This document shows positions 21,691 to 33,800 of a stretch of 64,000 nucleotides of DNA, piece after piece (within the stretch, counting starts at the first letter, position 1; each line of letters starts with the position of its first letter). Location: the NCBI RefSeq assembly GCF_041146795.1, contig NC_135170.1:2081326-2145325 (forward strand), read 5' to 3'. The notes under the pieces are model-generated. The model saw only the letters and a program-made list of their open reading frames with translations. It was not told the origin of the DNA and did no database searches. The translations under genes were made by a program, and so were the position numbers. This DNA comes from Maylandia zebra. Taxonomy: Eukaryota; Chordata; Actinopteri; Cichliformes; Cichlidae.

Positions 21691-24205
21691 ACTATCCTGC
21701 TAAGTGTTTTTGCCGCCTCCTCTCAACCACTAAACACAACCCGACATTACAGACACTTAGTAGTAGAACTGACACACAAAACAAAACAACAACTACACTA
21801 ACTATATACTCTGCAACACACCCAGTGAGCTTGATTTGAAGTGGGTTTAATAAACACATTGCAATGTGGAGAGAGCATCCCAGTGAAACACCAGGACCAT
21901 CTCTGTGGCCACCGCCCTTACATCTTATATACAGACACACAGACAAAGAACATCCACAAACTTTCACATGCTCACACACATGTAAAGTGGAAACAAATAA
22001 ATCTCCTTTCTGACAGTTTCAGCACATTTCTTCTTCTCTTAGCTGCTCCTATCTGTATGTTTCAGCCTGTATTTTTGTAAGAACTATAACAGTGTGGACA
22101 GCAGGACCCTATGATTGTCTGTTATTAACAGTATTGAGTCTGAACTCTGTGGGGAAAAACGTAAGTTGGAAGAACATTGTTATTCAATATTTAACCCCAG
22201 TGCGTGCATTATGATAGAAATGGACAATGAACAGGACGCTGGACGCTCCTTAGAGGCACAGGCTGACACTCGATGATGTCTCAGACAAATCTGTGCTATG
22301 GAAACAAAGATCGGCATCATTCACTTTCAAATCAGCACATTTTTGGAACATTTCCTCCGATTTCAATGTCTGAAAAAGGACTAAAAGTGGGTGGAGGGAC
22401 CATTTTAAAAACATATATAAAAGTATTTAAAGCAGAAAATTCACATTGTTATGAATATAAACATTTTCTACCGTATAATTTTCCTACCATGTTGGAGCAG
22501 GAGGGTGGGTGACCCACCATCCTGTATTTGGACCTACTACATCAGAGCATCTGCGTTAAAATAGTGATGTCGCTCTATAATGAGTGACTTTGAGTTTAGT
22601 GAAAGAAATGTTCATTCTAATTGTAATTATGAACTATGTGCAGATATTCTTGATGCCATTACAACTGCTGAGCAGTACAGGCAATGTTTAAATCGCCACG
22701 CCTCACTGGAAGTGTTTTATTTGTGTTTTCTTTTAAGTGCTTCACATGTTAACTGTGTTGTGTTTCATACATGACTTCTGCTCTTTTGTTTCTTAGAGTT
22801 CTCGTTTCTACACTGTGAAGCCTGCATCAGCATTAAAGGATTTCTTCAGCCTGCTCGAGCTGCAGGTTCTTGCTTGGCAATAATAATCTTATGGTCGCCC
22901 GCTCGCTGTGTGTGCAGTTTCTTTCTCACAGCTCATCACTGGAGTGAATACTCACTCACTACTTAAGTGCATGGACGGCTGTTTATGTGTATCATAGATT
23001 TCAGTTATAAACCACAGACTTTATAATGAAGCAGCTTCTCTGGTTGAATCCTGTCATCCTCCTGAGATATCAGATTTCTCCAGAGAGCCGCTGTCTTACA
23101 GCCTCCGACTACCTACGTGGTCTCCGTTAGGGGGGGCAGAAGAGGCCCCAGCCCTCCATGCACCAACAATCTGCAACAGCTGATCCCGGGAAACACAGAC
23201 GTTCCCAGCATAGAGACAGAATCTGTCCACTGTGATCTTAGTGTGTGCAGTACTGCAGATTGTGGTATAGATGTGATACCAAGTAAATGTATGGCCAGTA
23301 TTGCTGATACCAATGCTGATACTATAAAAACAGCTTATGCAGGGGAGAGCAGTGTATCATAACTTATGACATGAATCATAAGTTTGCAACTTCTGCAGAC
23401 GTTTTTAATGAATCACTGTGATTCTGCAACACTGAGTTAATAAACACACCTGTGAGCTTTTCATTTGAAACTTTTTGTAGACCTGAAAGGTCCGTGTGCC
23501 TGTCTGCAGAGCACAGTGTATGAAATGTGCCTGAGACCTGAAAATATTGCCTTAACTGTTCACCAAAGCCTGCTGTATGTGACAGTGAAAGAATGATATC
23601 GATGCTCCAAATAGATTTAGACTTACAAACCGTTGTTTGAGGGCAAGTCAAGGCAGTTCAACTCTACTCAGTTATGGTGCATTATAAGCCATATATCTTT
23701 AATAATTTATATTTCAATTATGAACTATCAACACTTGAAGATTCCCCCATCTCCTCTGAACAGAACGGTCTAAGAATGACCGCTCCAGCCCCTACGGTTA
23801 GGAAATTATGGCCAGTCGTTTGACAGGAATCCATAAAACCAGGAAGATTCAAATTGAATATTCAGAGTGGTTGACTGACATCCTGTGTGTCTCTGTGCAT
23901 TTGTGTTTCCATATGTGCTCATATTTCTAATTGTGTGTATCTGCTGGCTGTTCTTTCGTGTGTTTTTAACATTTCTGCCAGTTTTTCACAGTTGAACAAC
24001 AAGTAGTTTTGAGTGAACGTCACCTTATTCAGCTTTTTTCAACTGCTCATTTTCCAATATTTCTGCTTAAGTTGTTACTTTTCTGCTGAATTGTCGTGTT
24101 TCTGCTCTGTTTTAGTTATTATGTTTCTCTTAAGTCACAATATTTTTCAATATTCAAAATGAGCAGATCCAGTTTCACTGGCATAGATACACACAGGCCA
24201 CACGC
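21691..24205. other. 2.5 kb with no gene seen
   Basis: AT-rich sequence with only short ORFs on both strands and no splice-supported exon or element end that I recognise. Confidence 0.5.
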
Positions 24206-24221
24206 TTAATAAGATAAGATA

Positions 24222-24252
<31 letters not shown>

Positions 24253-24343
24253 AACTTTATTAATCCCTCGGGTGGGTTCCTCTGGGAAATTCGACTTCCA
24301 AAAAAAAGCACAGCAACGACCGAAGTTACAGTTACAGAACTGT

Positions 24344-24433
<90 letters not shown>

Positions 24434-26690
24434 AATACAGAGACAAATATAAATAAAATATACAAAGGGGATAAATAGAATAAATAGGAATAAAAAATAA
24501 AAATACAAGTGAATTGCACATTTCAAGTATTGAGTCTATTGCACTGTTGACTATTTACAAAAAGTATTGCACAAGGTATTGTACAGTGAGGTGAAGAGGC
24601 ACTACAGCTTAGTTGTTCCCCCCTCCTTTGTCCTCCTGTTTCCCCTCCCTCTCCCCTCCAGAGAGGAGTTAAACAGTCTGATGGCGTGTGGGACAAAGGA
24701 GTTTTTAAGTCTGTTAGTTCTTGTCTTGGGGAGAAGCAACCTGTCACTGAACAGACTCTTCTGATTGTTTATGGCCGTGTGCAGAGGATGCCTGGCATTG
24801 TCCATAATGTCCATCAGTTTCTTTAGTGTCCTTTTCTCTGCCACTGTCACCAGAGTGTCCAGCTTCATGCCGACCACAGAGCTAGCCCTCCTGATCAGTT
24901 TCTCCAGCCTGGATGAGTCCCTCTTTGCTGTGCTGCTCCCCCAGCACACCACAGCATAGAAAAGTACTCCAGCAACCACCGACTGGTAAAACATCCTCAG
25001 GAGCTTCCTGCAGATGTTAAAAGACCTCAGCCTCCTGAGGAAGTACAGTCGGCTTTGGGCTTTTTTATACAGGTGCTCTGTGTTGCATGACCAGTCCAGT
25101 TTATTGTCCACCCACAGCCCGAGGTACTTGTACTTGTTGACCACCTCCACCTCCTCCCCCTCTGTCTGAACCGGCAGTGGACCTTCTCTGGACCTCCCGA
25201 AGTCCACAACCAGTTCCTTAGTCTTTGAGGTGTTGAGTTGCAGGTGGTTTGTGTGACTCCATGCGACAAAGTTCCTCACCAGACTTCTGTACTCCTCTTC
25301 CTGATCATCCCAGATACACCCCATGATGGCTGTGTCATCTGCAAACTTCTGAATGTGGCATAATTCAGAGTTGTAGCAGAAGTCAGAGGTGTACAGGGTG
25401 AAGAGAAGAGGGGACAGCACAGTTCCCTGTGGTGCTCCTGTGCTGCTGACCACAGTGTCAGACGTGATGTCCTTCAGCCTGACGTACTGTGGTCTGTCGG
25501 TGAGGTAGTCGGAGATCCAAGCCACCAGGCAGGGGTCCACCTCCATCCTGTCCGCTCTAGAGTCTTCATAAGATGTGACGTCAGTGCCACCGGTCGGAAG
25601 TCATTCAGCTCATTGGGCCGGTTCTTTTTGGGGACCGGGACGATGCAGGATGTCTTCCATAGGGCGGGCACTCTCCCCAGTCGCAGACTGAGGTTGAAGA
25701 CTCGTTGTAGCGGCTCCCCAAGTTCAGCAGCACACGCCTTTAGCATCCTAGGACACACCTTGTCTGGGCCTGCTGCCTTTCTGGGGCCAAGCTTCCTCAG
25801 TTGCCTCCTGACCTGATCCACTGTGACACTGGGAGATGTTTGGGAGGAGGGGAGGGGGGGAGATGTCTTGCTGCTGATTGGAGGAGGGGGGTGTCATGGT
25901 GTCAGGAAGGGGGGGAAGCGAGGGAGGCAGGAGAGTGGGGAGAAGACTCTGTAGTGAAGGTGAGGGTGAGGGTGGGGGGGTTGTGGGCTGGTCAAACCTG
26001 TTGAAGAAGTTGTTGAGTTCGTTTGCCTTCTCCACAGTCCCCCCCCCCCCCCCCCCCCCCACTGTGCTTTTCTTGGTGTTGTGGCCTGTGATGGTTTTCA
26101 CACCATTCCAGACCTCCCTCATATTGTTCCTCTCCAACTTCTGCTCCACCTTCCTCCTGTAGGTGTCCTTTGCTTCCCTCAGGCAGCGTTTCACCTCCCG
26201 CTGTGCTGCTTTCATCTCCTCCTTCACTTTGCTCCTGAAAGCCTTCTTCTTCATGTTGAGGACAGCTTTGACTTCCTGTGTTACCCACGGTTTGTTATTA
26301 GGATAACACCGTACCGTCTTAGCATGGGCGACTGTGTCCACACAAAAGTTGAGGTAGTCTGTAAGACAGTGTGTCGCCCCCTCTATGTCCTCACCATGTG
26401 GGCTCAGGAGCACATCCCAGTCTGTGGTGTCATAGCAGTCTCTCAGAGCATCCTCCTTTTCTGGGGTCCATCTCCGGATGGAGCGCGTTGTGACAGGCTG
26501 CCTTTGGACGAGGGGTGTGTATTGTGGCTGTAGGTAAACCAGGTTGTGGTCTGACTTCCCTAGTGGGGGGAGGGGGGTGGCTCTGTATGCATCTCTCACA
26601 TTAGCATACAGTAGGTCAATTGTCCTGTTGCTCCTTGTGGGACAATAATAGTCCCTGTTCACTCTATGCTCTGTGTGTGCGTGTCCTAAA
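24206..26690 (-). pseudogene. 5'-truncated Rex1/CR1/L2-type LINE: endonuclease tail plus reverse transcriptase
   Basis: On the minus strand three overlapping frames (26758-25748, 25821-25474, 25546-24602) make one ORF2 with frameshifts near 25815 and 25550. In order: the end of an apurinic-like endonuclease (Ser-Asp-His-Asn-Leu-Val near 26550), an RT lead region with a poly-Gly run, RT motifs (Lys-Ala-Ala-Gly-Pro-Asp, Asp-Phe-Arg-Pro-Val-Ala-Leu-Thr, Gly-x-Pro-Gln-Gly-Thr-Val-Leu-Ser-Pro, the catalytic Phe-Ala-Asp-Asp near 25340), and a C-terminal Phe-Val-Pro-His-Ala-Ile-Arg-Leu. The 3' UTR includes a (CA)n tract and ends in a (GATAA)n tail at 24208-24252. It is the same family as the short copy at 40103-40555. 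Confidence 0.9.
24353..24427. repeat. (AC)n microsatellite, about 37 units
   Basis: An uninterrupted AC run within the LINE 3' UTR. The related LINE copy carries (TG)n(TA)n at 40374-40436, so the tract belongs to the LINE family. Confidence 0.97.
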
Positions 26691-26729
26691 TTAAAGGTAA
26701 GAACACACACTCTGACACACGGATGCAAA

Positions 26730-27262
26730 TATAAGTCATCTTTATTTATATAGCACATTTAAAAGACATCAAGTGTCGGCCAAAGTGCTGAACAGAGGGA
26801 TGATATGGTGAAAAGAATTAAAATAGATAAGATGAAAACATCATAGAAACAGTGAGACATCCGTATATGTTTGTAAAAAAATATGTGTACATGCAAATAT
26901 GCACATCCATATACAAAAATGTACACATTCACACACAAACACACATATGTGAACTTAAACTACACGTACACGTGTCTACACATGCAAACATCATCCAATG
27001 AGATAAAAGAGCAGAATAGCTGAAACACAATAACAGAGGTGTCAGAGAGATCCTTGGAAAATAGGAGGGGCTTCAGATTGGATTTGAAGACTTCCAAGGA
27101 TGAAGAGGATTTCATGAAAGGGGGACGACAGCAATGGAGAAAGCTGTCACCTCTAGATTTGAACTGGGAGCGTGGAAATAATGACAGCATCTGACTGGAG
27201 GAGCGCAGAGTTCGAGTGGGGCGGTGTGGGCTGAGAAGACCTGAAATGTAACCTGGAGCCAT
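26730..27262 (-). pseudogene. Second LINE 3' fragment (RT C-terminus)
   Basis: The minus frame 27262-26960 gives Arg-Thr-Leu-Arg-Ser-Ser-Ser-Gln then Ser-Leu-Glu-Val-Phe-Lys-Ser-Asn-Leu-Lys, a widespread C-terminus of fish LINE ORF2 proteins. The stretch 26730-26800 (tttatttatatagcacattt) is its 3' end. It is a different family from the neighbouring LINE and abuts it at about 26700. 27263-27422 shows nothing. Confidence 0.7.
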
Positions 27263-27422
27263 AATAATAAACGCACACGCAGCTGCAGAAACCCAGCATT
27301 ACTGGGTTTCTGCAGCTCCTGGTTTCCTGTTTAATACATTCACACAAGCAATCAAACGCTATGAATCCTTCCACAATGTTTGCAGTCACTTTGTAAAAGT
27401 TGTACAAAGGCAGTCACGGATC

Positions 27423-29456
27423 AGCTCATGATCTGGATTCATTGTGGCTGCTACACAGATACTTCTGGGTCACTTCTCTCAGTTAGGAACCTTCCTCACC
27501 AAACTGACTGTTGGACCACACCCCTGGTTTCATGAGAAATTGTTTCAGCCATGATTTCTCTTCCTGTATTTCAGAGTAAAGACTGAAGTGACAAATGGAA
27601 GCATGTTTAAAAAACACAATGTGAGAGAGACGTTGAGGTCCTTAGAAGTTACCCTGGGTTTTTCTGTCACCCTGCTAGATGTTACACACCTTGTTATTGG
27701 ACTGATTTCTACTGCTGGACTACTCCTGCGGAGAGTAACAATACTCTTACTAATTAGCTCCCTTTCACAGCTTTGGGGATATTTATTTTTGTGTTTGCAG
27801 CGCTGTGAGCCAGAACAGCGAGAGAAAAATCTGCAGCAGCGACGAGCCGAATGCTTACGTGAATCGCAGCAGCTGCACATGTGCTACGCTGAATTAGAGG
27901 ATATCTTTGCTCTGGATTTCTATTTCTACTTTTTCATTTCTATATGATTCTTCTTGCATCTAAACAAAGATGATTCAATTTGCTAAATGTTGATGGCTCT
28001 TCGTGCTCAGGTGTAAATGAGACGTAATATTTGCTCTTGGTTTGGTTCTCCTGTACAGAACCTTGCAGTACAACAGAAACCTAAAAACATTATTTGTAGT
28101 TGTTATTCTTAGTTGTTCTGCTGCCTAAATACCACAGGGTCTGATTATGAAGTTATTGAGCTGCACATACTTTACGACCTGCTTAAGTTCGAGGTCACAG
28201 CGTCTGTAGAGCAGCTGGAACATAATGAAGTCTACAAGGTTAAAGTTTTCTCTTCAGTTATTGTTCTTTCTGCTGCTTGGTTTGATGGATCTGAGAGCTT
28301 TTGTTTTTATTATTGTTATTATAATTATCATGAATATTTTACTCTCTAGAAGCTTTAAAATAGTGTTTGTGTTTGAAAAAATTGATTTAAGAATTGAACA
28401 GAAACATCTGTCCTTCTGAAAATGGCCCAAAGGCACGGAGACAAAGTCAAAGGATGCAACCTGTAACTTTCTCTTCCTTCATGTCAGGACCATCATCCAT
28501 GATTTATATAAAATGCATATAGCAACAGTAGCACTTTAGTTTGGACTTTATGATTTCTGTAACTGGAAAATATTATTTTGTTCAAAGACAGAAGTGACCG
28601 CATAGTTGCAACATCAAAGGGAAATATTAATTAATTAGCATCAAGTATATTTGTTGCTTAAGCGTTTGCACTATAACTTAAGTAGGATTATAACTTTTAA
28701 GGAAGGAAAGATTTCAGATATTTAGTTCACTGTTTCAGTTATTTTATATGAAATTAAAACATTTACGTTGGTCAAATATGATGCTCTAAATCAAATAAAA
28801 GTTTGAAAATAAATGATGTATTTTTAAATGCTGCAACAAATGTTCACAAAAAGTAACTATAATTAAAACCAGTTAAACAAAATCAAATGTTTGAATCATG
28901 CTTAACCAAATGCCAGGCTGGAGAGCTGAACCTAAAGTATACGTAGAAAGATTTCAACATCTGAGCAGTTTTTAATGTTTTTATCACATATAAATGTCAC
29001 AGCAGTGGGTCCTGGCCCAATGCTTTGTGTTTTTGCTTTTCTTTGACTCTTGTTTTTCTTGCTTTTTGTTCTTCTTATTTATCAGGCTCTCAGTAATCTT
29101 AGTTCTCCCTCCCTCAGTGTTCATTTCAGCCTGTGTTTAGTTTCTGTTCCCGTGTCCCACGTTTCATCGTTTCATGTCGAGTCAGCCCTGTCTCTCTGTT
29201 TCCTGTGTCTCCCCAGTCAGCCCCGCCTCCCTCGGGCACTCATGTGTGATACAGAGTAATAAACCTGACTACATTTGCTACACTCTCTTTATTACCTGTG
29301 ACTTTAAAATTCATACACTAATTATGTCTGCCCATCTCTCTAATGTGAAGGTCAAAGGTCAACATCCCAGTGACATAAGAATAATCCCAAAGGGGCAAAG
29401 GCAGCGGTTAATTTAGCATAAATAGCATTAAGGGTACAGCAAGGATATACTTTTAC
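27423..29456 (+). repeat. 2.03-kb inverted repeat, arm A
   Basis: Reverse-complementary to 50120-52152 over its full length with about 1% or less difference seen by eye. It ends at acttttac directly against the left terminus of the KDZ/Zisupton element. Contents are unassigned: small frames at 27588-27947 and 28113-28349 flanked by splice-like sites, and an LTR-like stretch with an aataaa at about 29000-29290. These frames are not recognised and are not called as genes. Confidence 0.95.
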
Positions 29457-30003
29457 CAACCCGTTCTCACTCCCGACGCGTAAAATAATGACGATTTGTC
29501 ACGTCCCTTAACTTCTCATGCTGACGCCTAAGGTACCCTTCCACCTTTTTATGTGACGCTGTGGGTTGTCAATTCATTCCAATATGAACGCGCTCGCGGC
29601 GATCAGAGACGCTTCGAGCAGAGGCTCCAGCCATCCATTTACTCCAATAATAACCCCGTCACGGCGAAACATGACGCCGTGAAGCACAATCTAACTGGAG
29701 ACCCGGGGACCCTCTCCGCGAACGGGTTTTTCTCCCTAATTTAATGCTTTCTTTTAATGACATCGTTAACGTTTCTCAACAAAAACACGTGAAAGTATCA
29801 CTGATAATTCAACAATAAAATGGCTTCATGTTGTGGCCATCACACAGTGTTTTCCAAACTGATTCACGATCTGAAAGTGCGCAGATTTAACGTACATAAT
29901 CCTTTGTTAGGTTTATTATTTTCATTTCACACGTAAAACACATTTATAGATTCATTCACCACTCCTGTTAGTTTTGGATGCGCTCGGCTCCAGCCAATCA
30001 GAC
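29457..30003 (+). repeat. Left 547-bp terminal inverted repeat
   Basis: Exact-length match to the reverse complement of 44614-45160 with three substitutions and no indel. It contains a 63-codon frame (29553-29744) found in both repeats, which I treat as incidental. It may hold the promoter of the plus-strand gene, since a splice-donor-like site (ctaa|gtaagt) lies about 380 bp further in. Confidence 0.97.
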
Positions 30004-30820
30004 CAATTTACGCAGACGCACTAATCCCGTAACTGCACACTACCCATAATCCTCGACCGCCGTCGCTATGGGAATGAAGATAACAACAGCTTGGTGCTAC
30101 CCGTTATTCCTTTATTTACTCTAAAATAATAACCAGCGATAATACGAAATTAAACTGGCCCAGTGTTTAATTATGTAATTAAAAATTGCAAATTTTAGTA
30201 TTTTATTTTTTACAAATTGCAATATTTATCTACAGCGCGCCTTTAGCGACACGTCAACAGATCTTAAGCAAGGCGATTGGATGGTTTTTACTGCAATGCA
30301 TCTTGGGAGTCGCAGTAAATGTATCTTTCAACTCACGGTCCTGCAGCGAAGTTTTCGACTGGACACGAGGCAGATCCTAGCTAAGTAAGTTGTGATAAAC
30401 TGGGGGTAATTTGCATGTTCACTGAAATATTAATTTCAGTGATATTAAACTGATATTAAACTTGAAATGTTTTCACAGAGCAGTCTGTGTACCAAGAGAA
30501 CTACTTCTGCAAAAGTTTATTTAATTTTTTTTGTGATGTATTCTCATGTGTAAGACACTTGCTTGGCCACCCAGCTAATGTTAGTACTGCTCTATTTTAG
30601 CAATGTATCTTTTCTGTAATCAATTCAGGTTTTTTTTAACCCTATTCACGTAATTAACTCAATATTAACGACTTTAATCTCGTAATTGATTTTTTTTCTA
30701 AATATGGTGTAATACTGCCTCGTAATATAAGTTATTTCTTTGGTCATAAATTATTTTTGTAATCGTTTCACCAAAACAGACCTGAAATAATCCCTACATG
30801 TTCCATTTTCATTTGCAGAA

Positions 30821-33800
30821 ATGACAAAGCCAAAAACCAAACCATGCCCTTCCTGTCAGGCCCCAAACACCTGCAACAGGAAGACATGCAGTGGATGTCT
30901 GGGCAGCCTGAACCTAAAGGAGGGATTGAAAAAGAAACAAGAACAGTTTAAAAACAGTAACTGGGCTGCCTCTGTTAAAAAAAACAGAAATGCGAGCAGG
31001 GTGGTTAATTCAGCCCAGTTGTCAGTAAGTTTAAAAGTTCTGATCTAATAAGTGGTTGGTCTGATAGACAATTCTTTATTAATCACAGTTGTCAATGTTT
31101 TCTTGTATATCATGAAGTAAGAAACTAACAAGACATGTATATACACATAAAATATTAATTTATAAAAGAGCATAAATAAAAAAGTTATTCACATCAGAAT
31201 AACATCATCACACTAAAGACATCCAACTAGAAAAAACTTGTTAAAAACTATTTTTATTTAAGCTACTTCTGATTTTTAATTTAATCGGCTATTAACTGAG
31301 AGACAAAACATTTCAAGATGGATTTTATCATACATTTACAGGTTTGGTCACCATAAATACTTTTTAACTATCGACAACAATAAAACAACAAAGATGTGAA
31401 ACTTAAAGGTTTGTTATACATCCGTTTGCTTACATGAAAGACTGGCTGCATGTTTTTCTTTGTTGTTCTTGCAGGTTTCAAAGCTACACGCCCTGGGCTA
31501 CCAACCAATTCTGTTTCTTGGACAGTTTGACCGTAAGGGCCGTATAGTAGGGGACGTGATCACTCAGATCGAACCAGCGGAAGGTGCTGCACGTGACATC
31601 CTCATGAAGATGAGGAAGCTTTATGAACACCTTCTGAAAAGTAAGATATGCTTTGTCCATTATCTGTAACCAGGTGTCCTTATCAGGTAGCCTATCCTAG
31701 CTGTCTTTGGGTGATACTCATGGTACACCCTAGATAAGTAGGCAGATCATCACGGGGTACATAGAGACAAACAAGATGGTGAGGATGAGGATAGTTAACA
31801 GTCACCAGCTATTCTATTCTACTTACTCTATTCTGTTCTGTTCTATTCTAGTATTCAGCCAAGGTTCAGACCAGTAACCTTCTTGCTGTGAGGTGACAGC
31901 TGTCCTACATGTCCTGTTGCTAACATGAAAATAGTGTTATATCTGCCTTATTACCTCCCCATGTGTCGGTCACATCACCAAAGCTAGCCATACTGAACCT
32001 CTGGTGTTATCCACCTGAACAGCTTTGTATGTGTGTGTGTGTATAGTATGGTCTTTCACACTCATGTATATACAAATGTAATTTTAAAAATCTTCACAAA
32101 AACCAGACCTGATAATTCTCTTCGAGACTTTCTAGTATAACAAATGTTATAATGTTACCAATATGAACACCAAGATTCTTAAATAACTTATATACTTCTT
32201 AAGAGGTCACCTGATTACCTCCCTGAGGTAGTTAGCATCACCATTGTACAAAACTCCTAAGTCACAGTACTAGCTTGAAGTGTCAAATGTTATTCACTAC
32301 AAAGTCAGGAAAGTAGTGTCATCAGAGGAAAAAGTCATTATCTATCTGGATTTATAGTCACACTCATTAATTTTTTAATGTACAATGTAGAAAAGCACTA
32401 CAGATGTCACACTACCCCCGAGGGCACTTGTACTGAATGATTTGGGTCAGTGAGTGTGTGAGATGACTTATTTGATGCCAATATTTACCAGTTGTATCTT
32501 TAGTAAAACTTAACTGAAAACATGCAAATCACTACTTATTATGTGTTTATGTGTACTGTACATTTTTTCAACCCATTTTAATGAATGTTTAATATTTAAA
32601 ATTTTTCAGAATTACAAGCTTCACCTCCTGCTAAACGTTCTACACCAGCAGCTGGACCATCCTCTGCTGACAGTGTCGATGCTGGACCAGTCCCAGACCC
32701 AGAGGCTCTAAACGAGGAATTTATTCTTCATTTAGAGCCTGAACCAACATCTTCCCTCTGTCAGCCTCCTGCATCCTCCTCTTCATCTCTGCTTCCTCCT
32801 GCATCCTCCTCTCCAGCTCTGCTTCCTCCTGTATCCTCCTCTCCATCTCTGCTTCCTCCTGCATCCTCCTCTCCATCTCTGCTTCCTCCTGCATCCTCCT
32901 CTCCATCTCTGCTTCTTCCTGCATCCTCCTCTCCATCTCTGCTTCTTCCTGCATATTCCTCTCCATCTCTGCTTCCTCCTGCATCCTCCTCTCCAGCTCT
33001 GCTTCCTCCTGTATCCTCCTCTCCATCTCTGCTTCCTCCTGCATCCTCCTCTCCATCTCTGCTTCCTCCTGCATCCTCCTCTCCATCTCTACTTCCTCCT
33101 GCATCCTCCTCTCCATCTCTGCTTCTTCCTGCATATTCCTCTCTGTCTCTGCTTCCTCCTGCATCCTCCTCTCCGTCTCTGCTTCCTCCTGCATCCTCCT
33201 CTCCATCTCTGCTTCCTCCTGCATCCTCCTCTCCATCTCTGCTTCCTCCTGCATCCTCCTCTCCATCTCTGCTTCCTCCTGCATCCTCCTCTCCATCTCT
33301 GCTTCTTCCTGCATATTCCTCTCTGTCTCTGCTTCCTCCTGCATCCTCCTCTCCATCTCTGCTTCCTCCTGCATCCTCCTCTCCATCTCTGCTTCCTCCT
33401 GCATCCTCCTCTCCAGCTCTGCTTCCTCCTGTATCCTCCTCTCCATCTCTGCTTCCTCCTGCATCCTCCTCTCCATCTCTGCTTCCTCCTGCATCCTCCT
33501 CTCCATCTCTGCTTCCTCCTGCATCCTCCTCTCCATCTCTGCTTCTTCCTGCATATTCCTCTCTGTCTCTGCTTCCTCCTGCATCCTCCTCTCTGTCTCT
33601 GCTTCCTCCTGCATCCTCCTCTCCATCTCTGCTTCCTCCTGCATCCTCCTCTCCATCTCTGCTTCCTCCTGCATCCTCCTCTCCATCTCTGCTTCCTCCT
33701 GCATCCTCCTCTCTGTCTCTGCTTCCTCCTGCATCCTCCTCTCCATCTCTGCTTCCTCCGGCATCCTCCTCTCTGTCTCTGCTTCCTCCTGCATCCTCCT

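Noticed and set aside
27588-28349. Hydrophobic ORFs in inverted-repeat arms as a membrane receptor gene
   Set aside because: Exon-like borders exist but no frame joins them into a recognisable protein; kept as unassigned repeat content.
29553-29744. 63-codon ORF in both terminal inverted repeats
   Set aside because: Present twice only because the repeats are identical; no domain, and it lies in non-coding termini.
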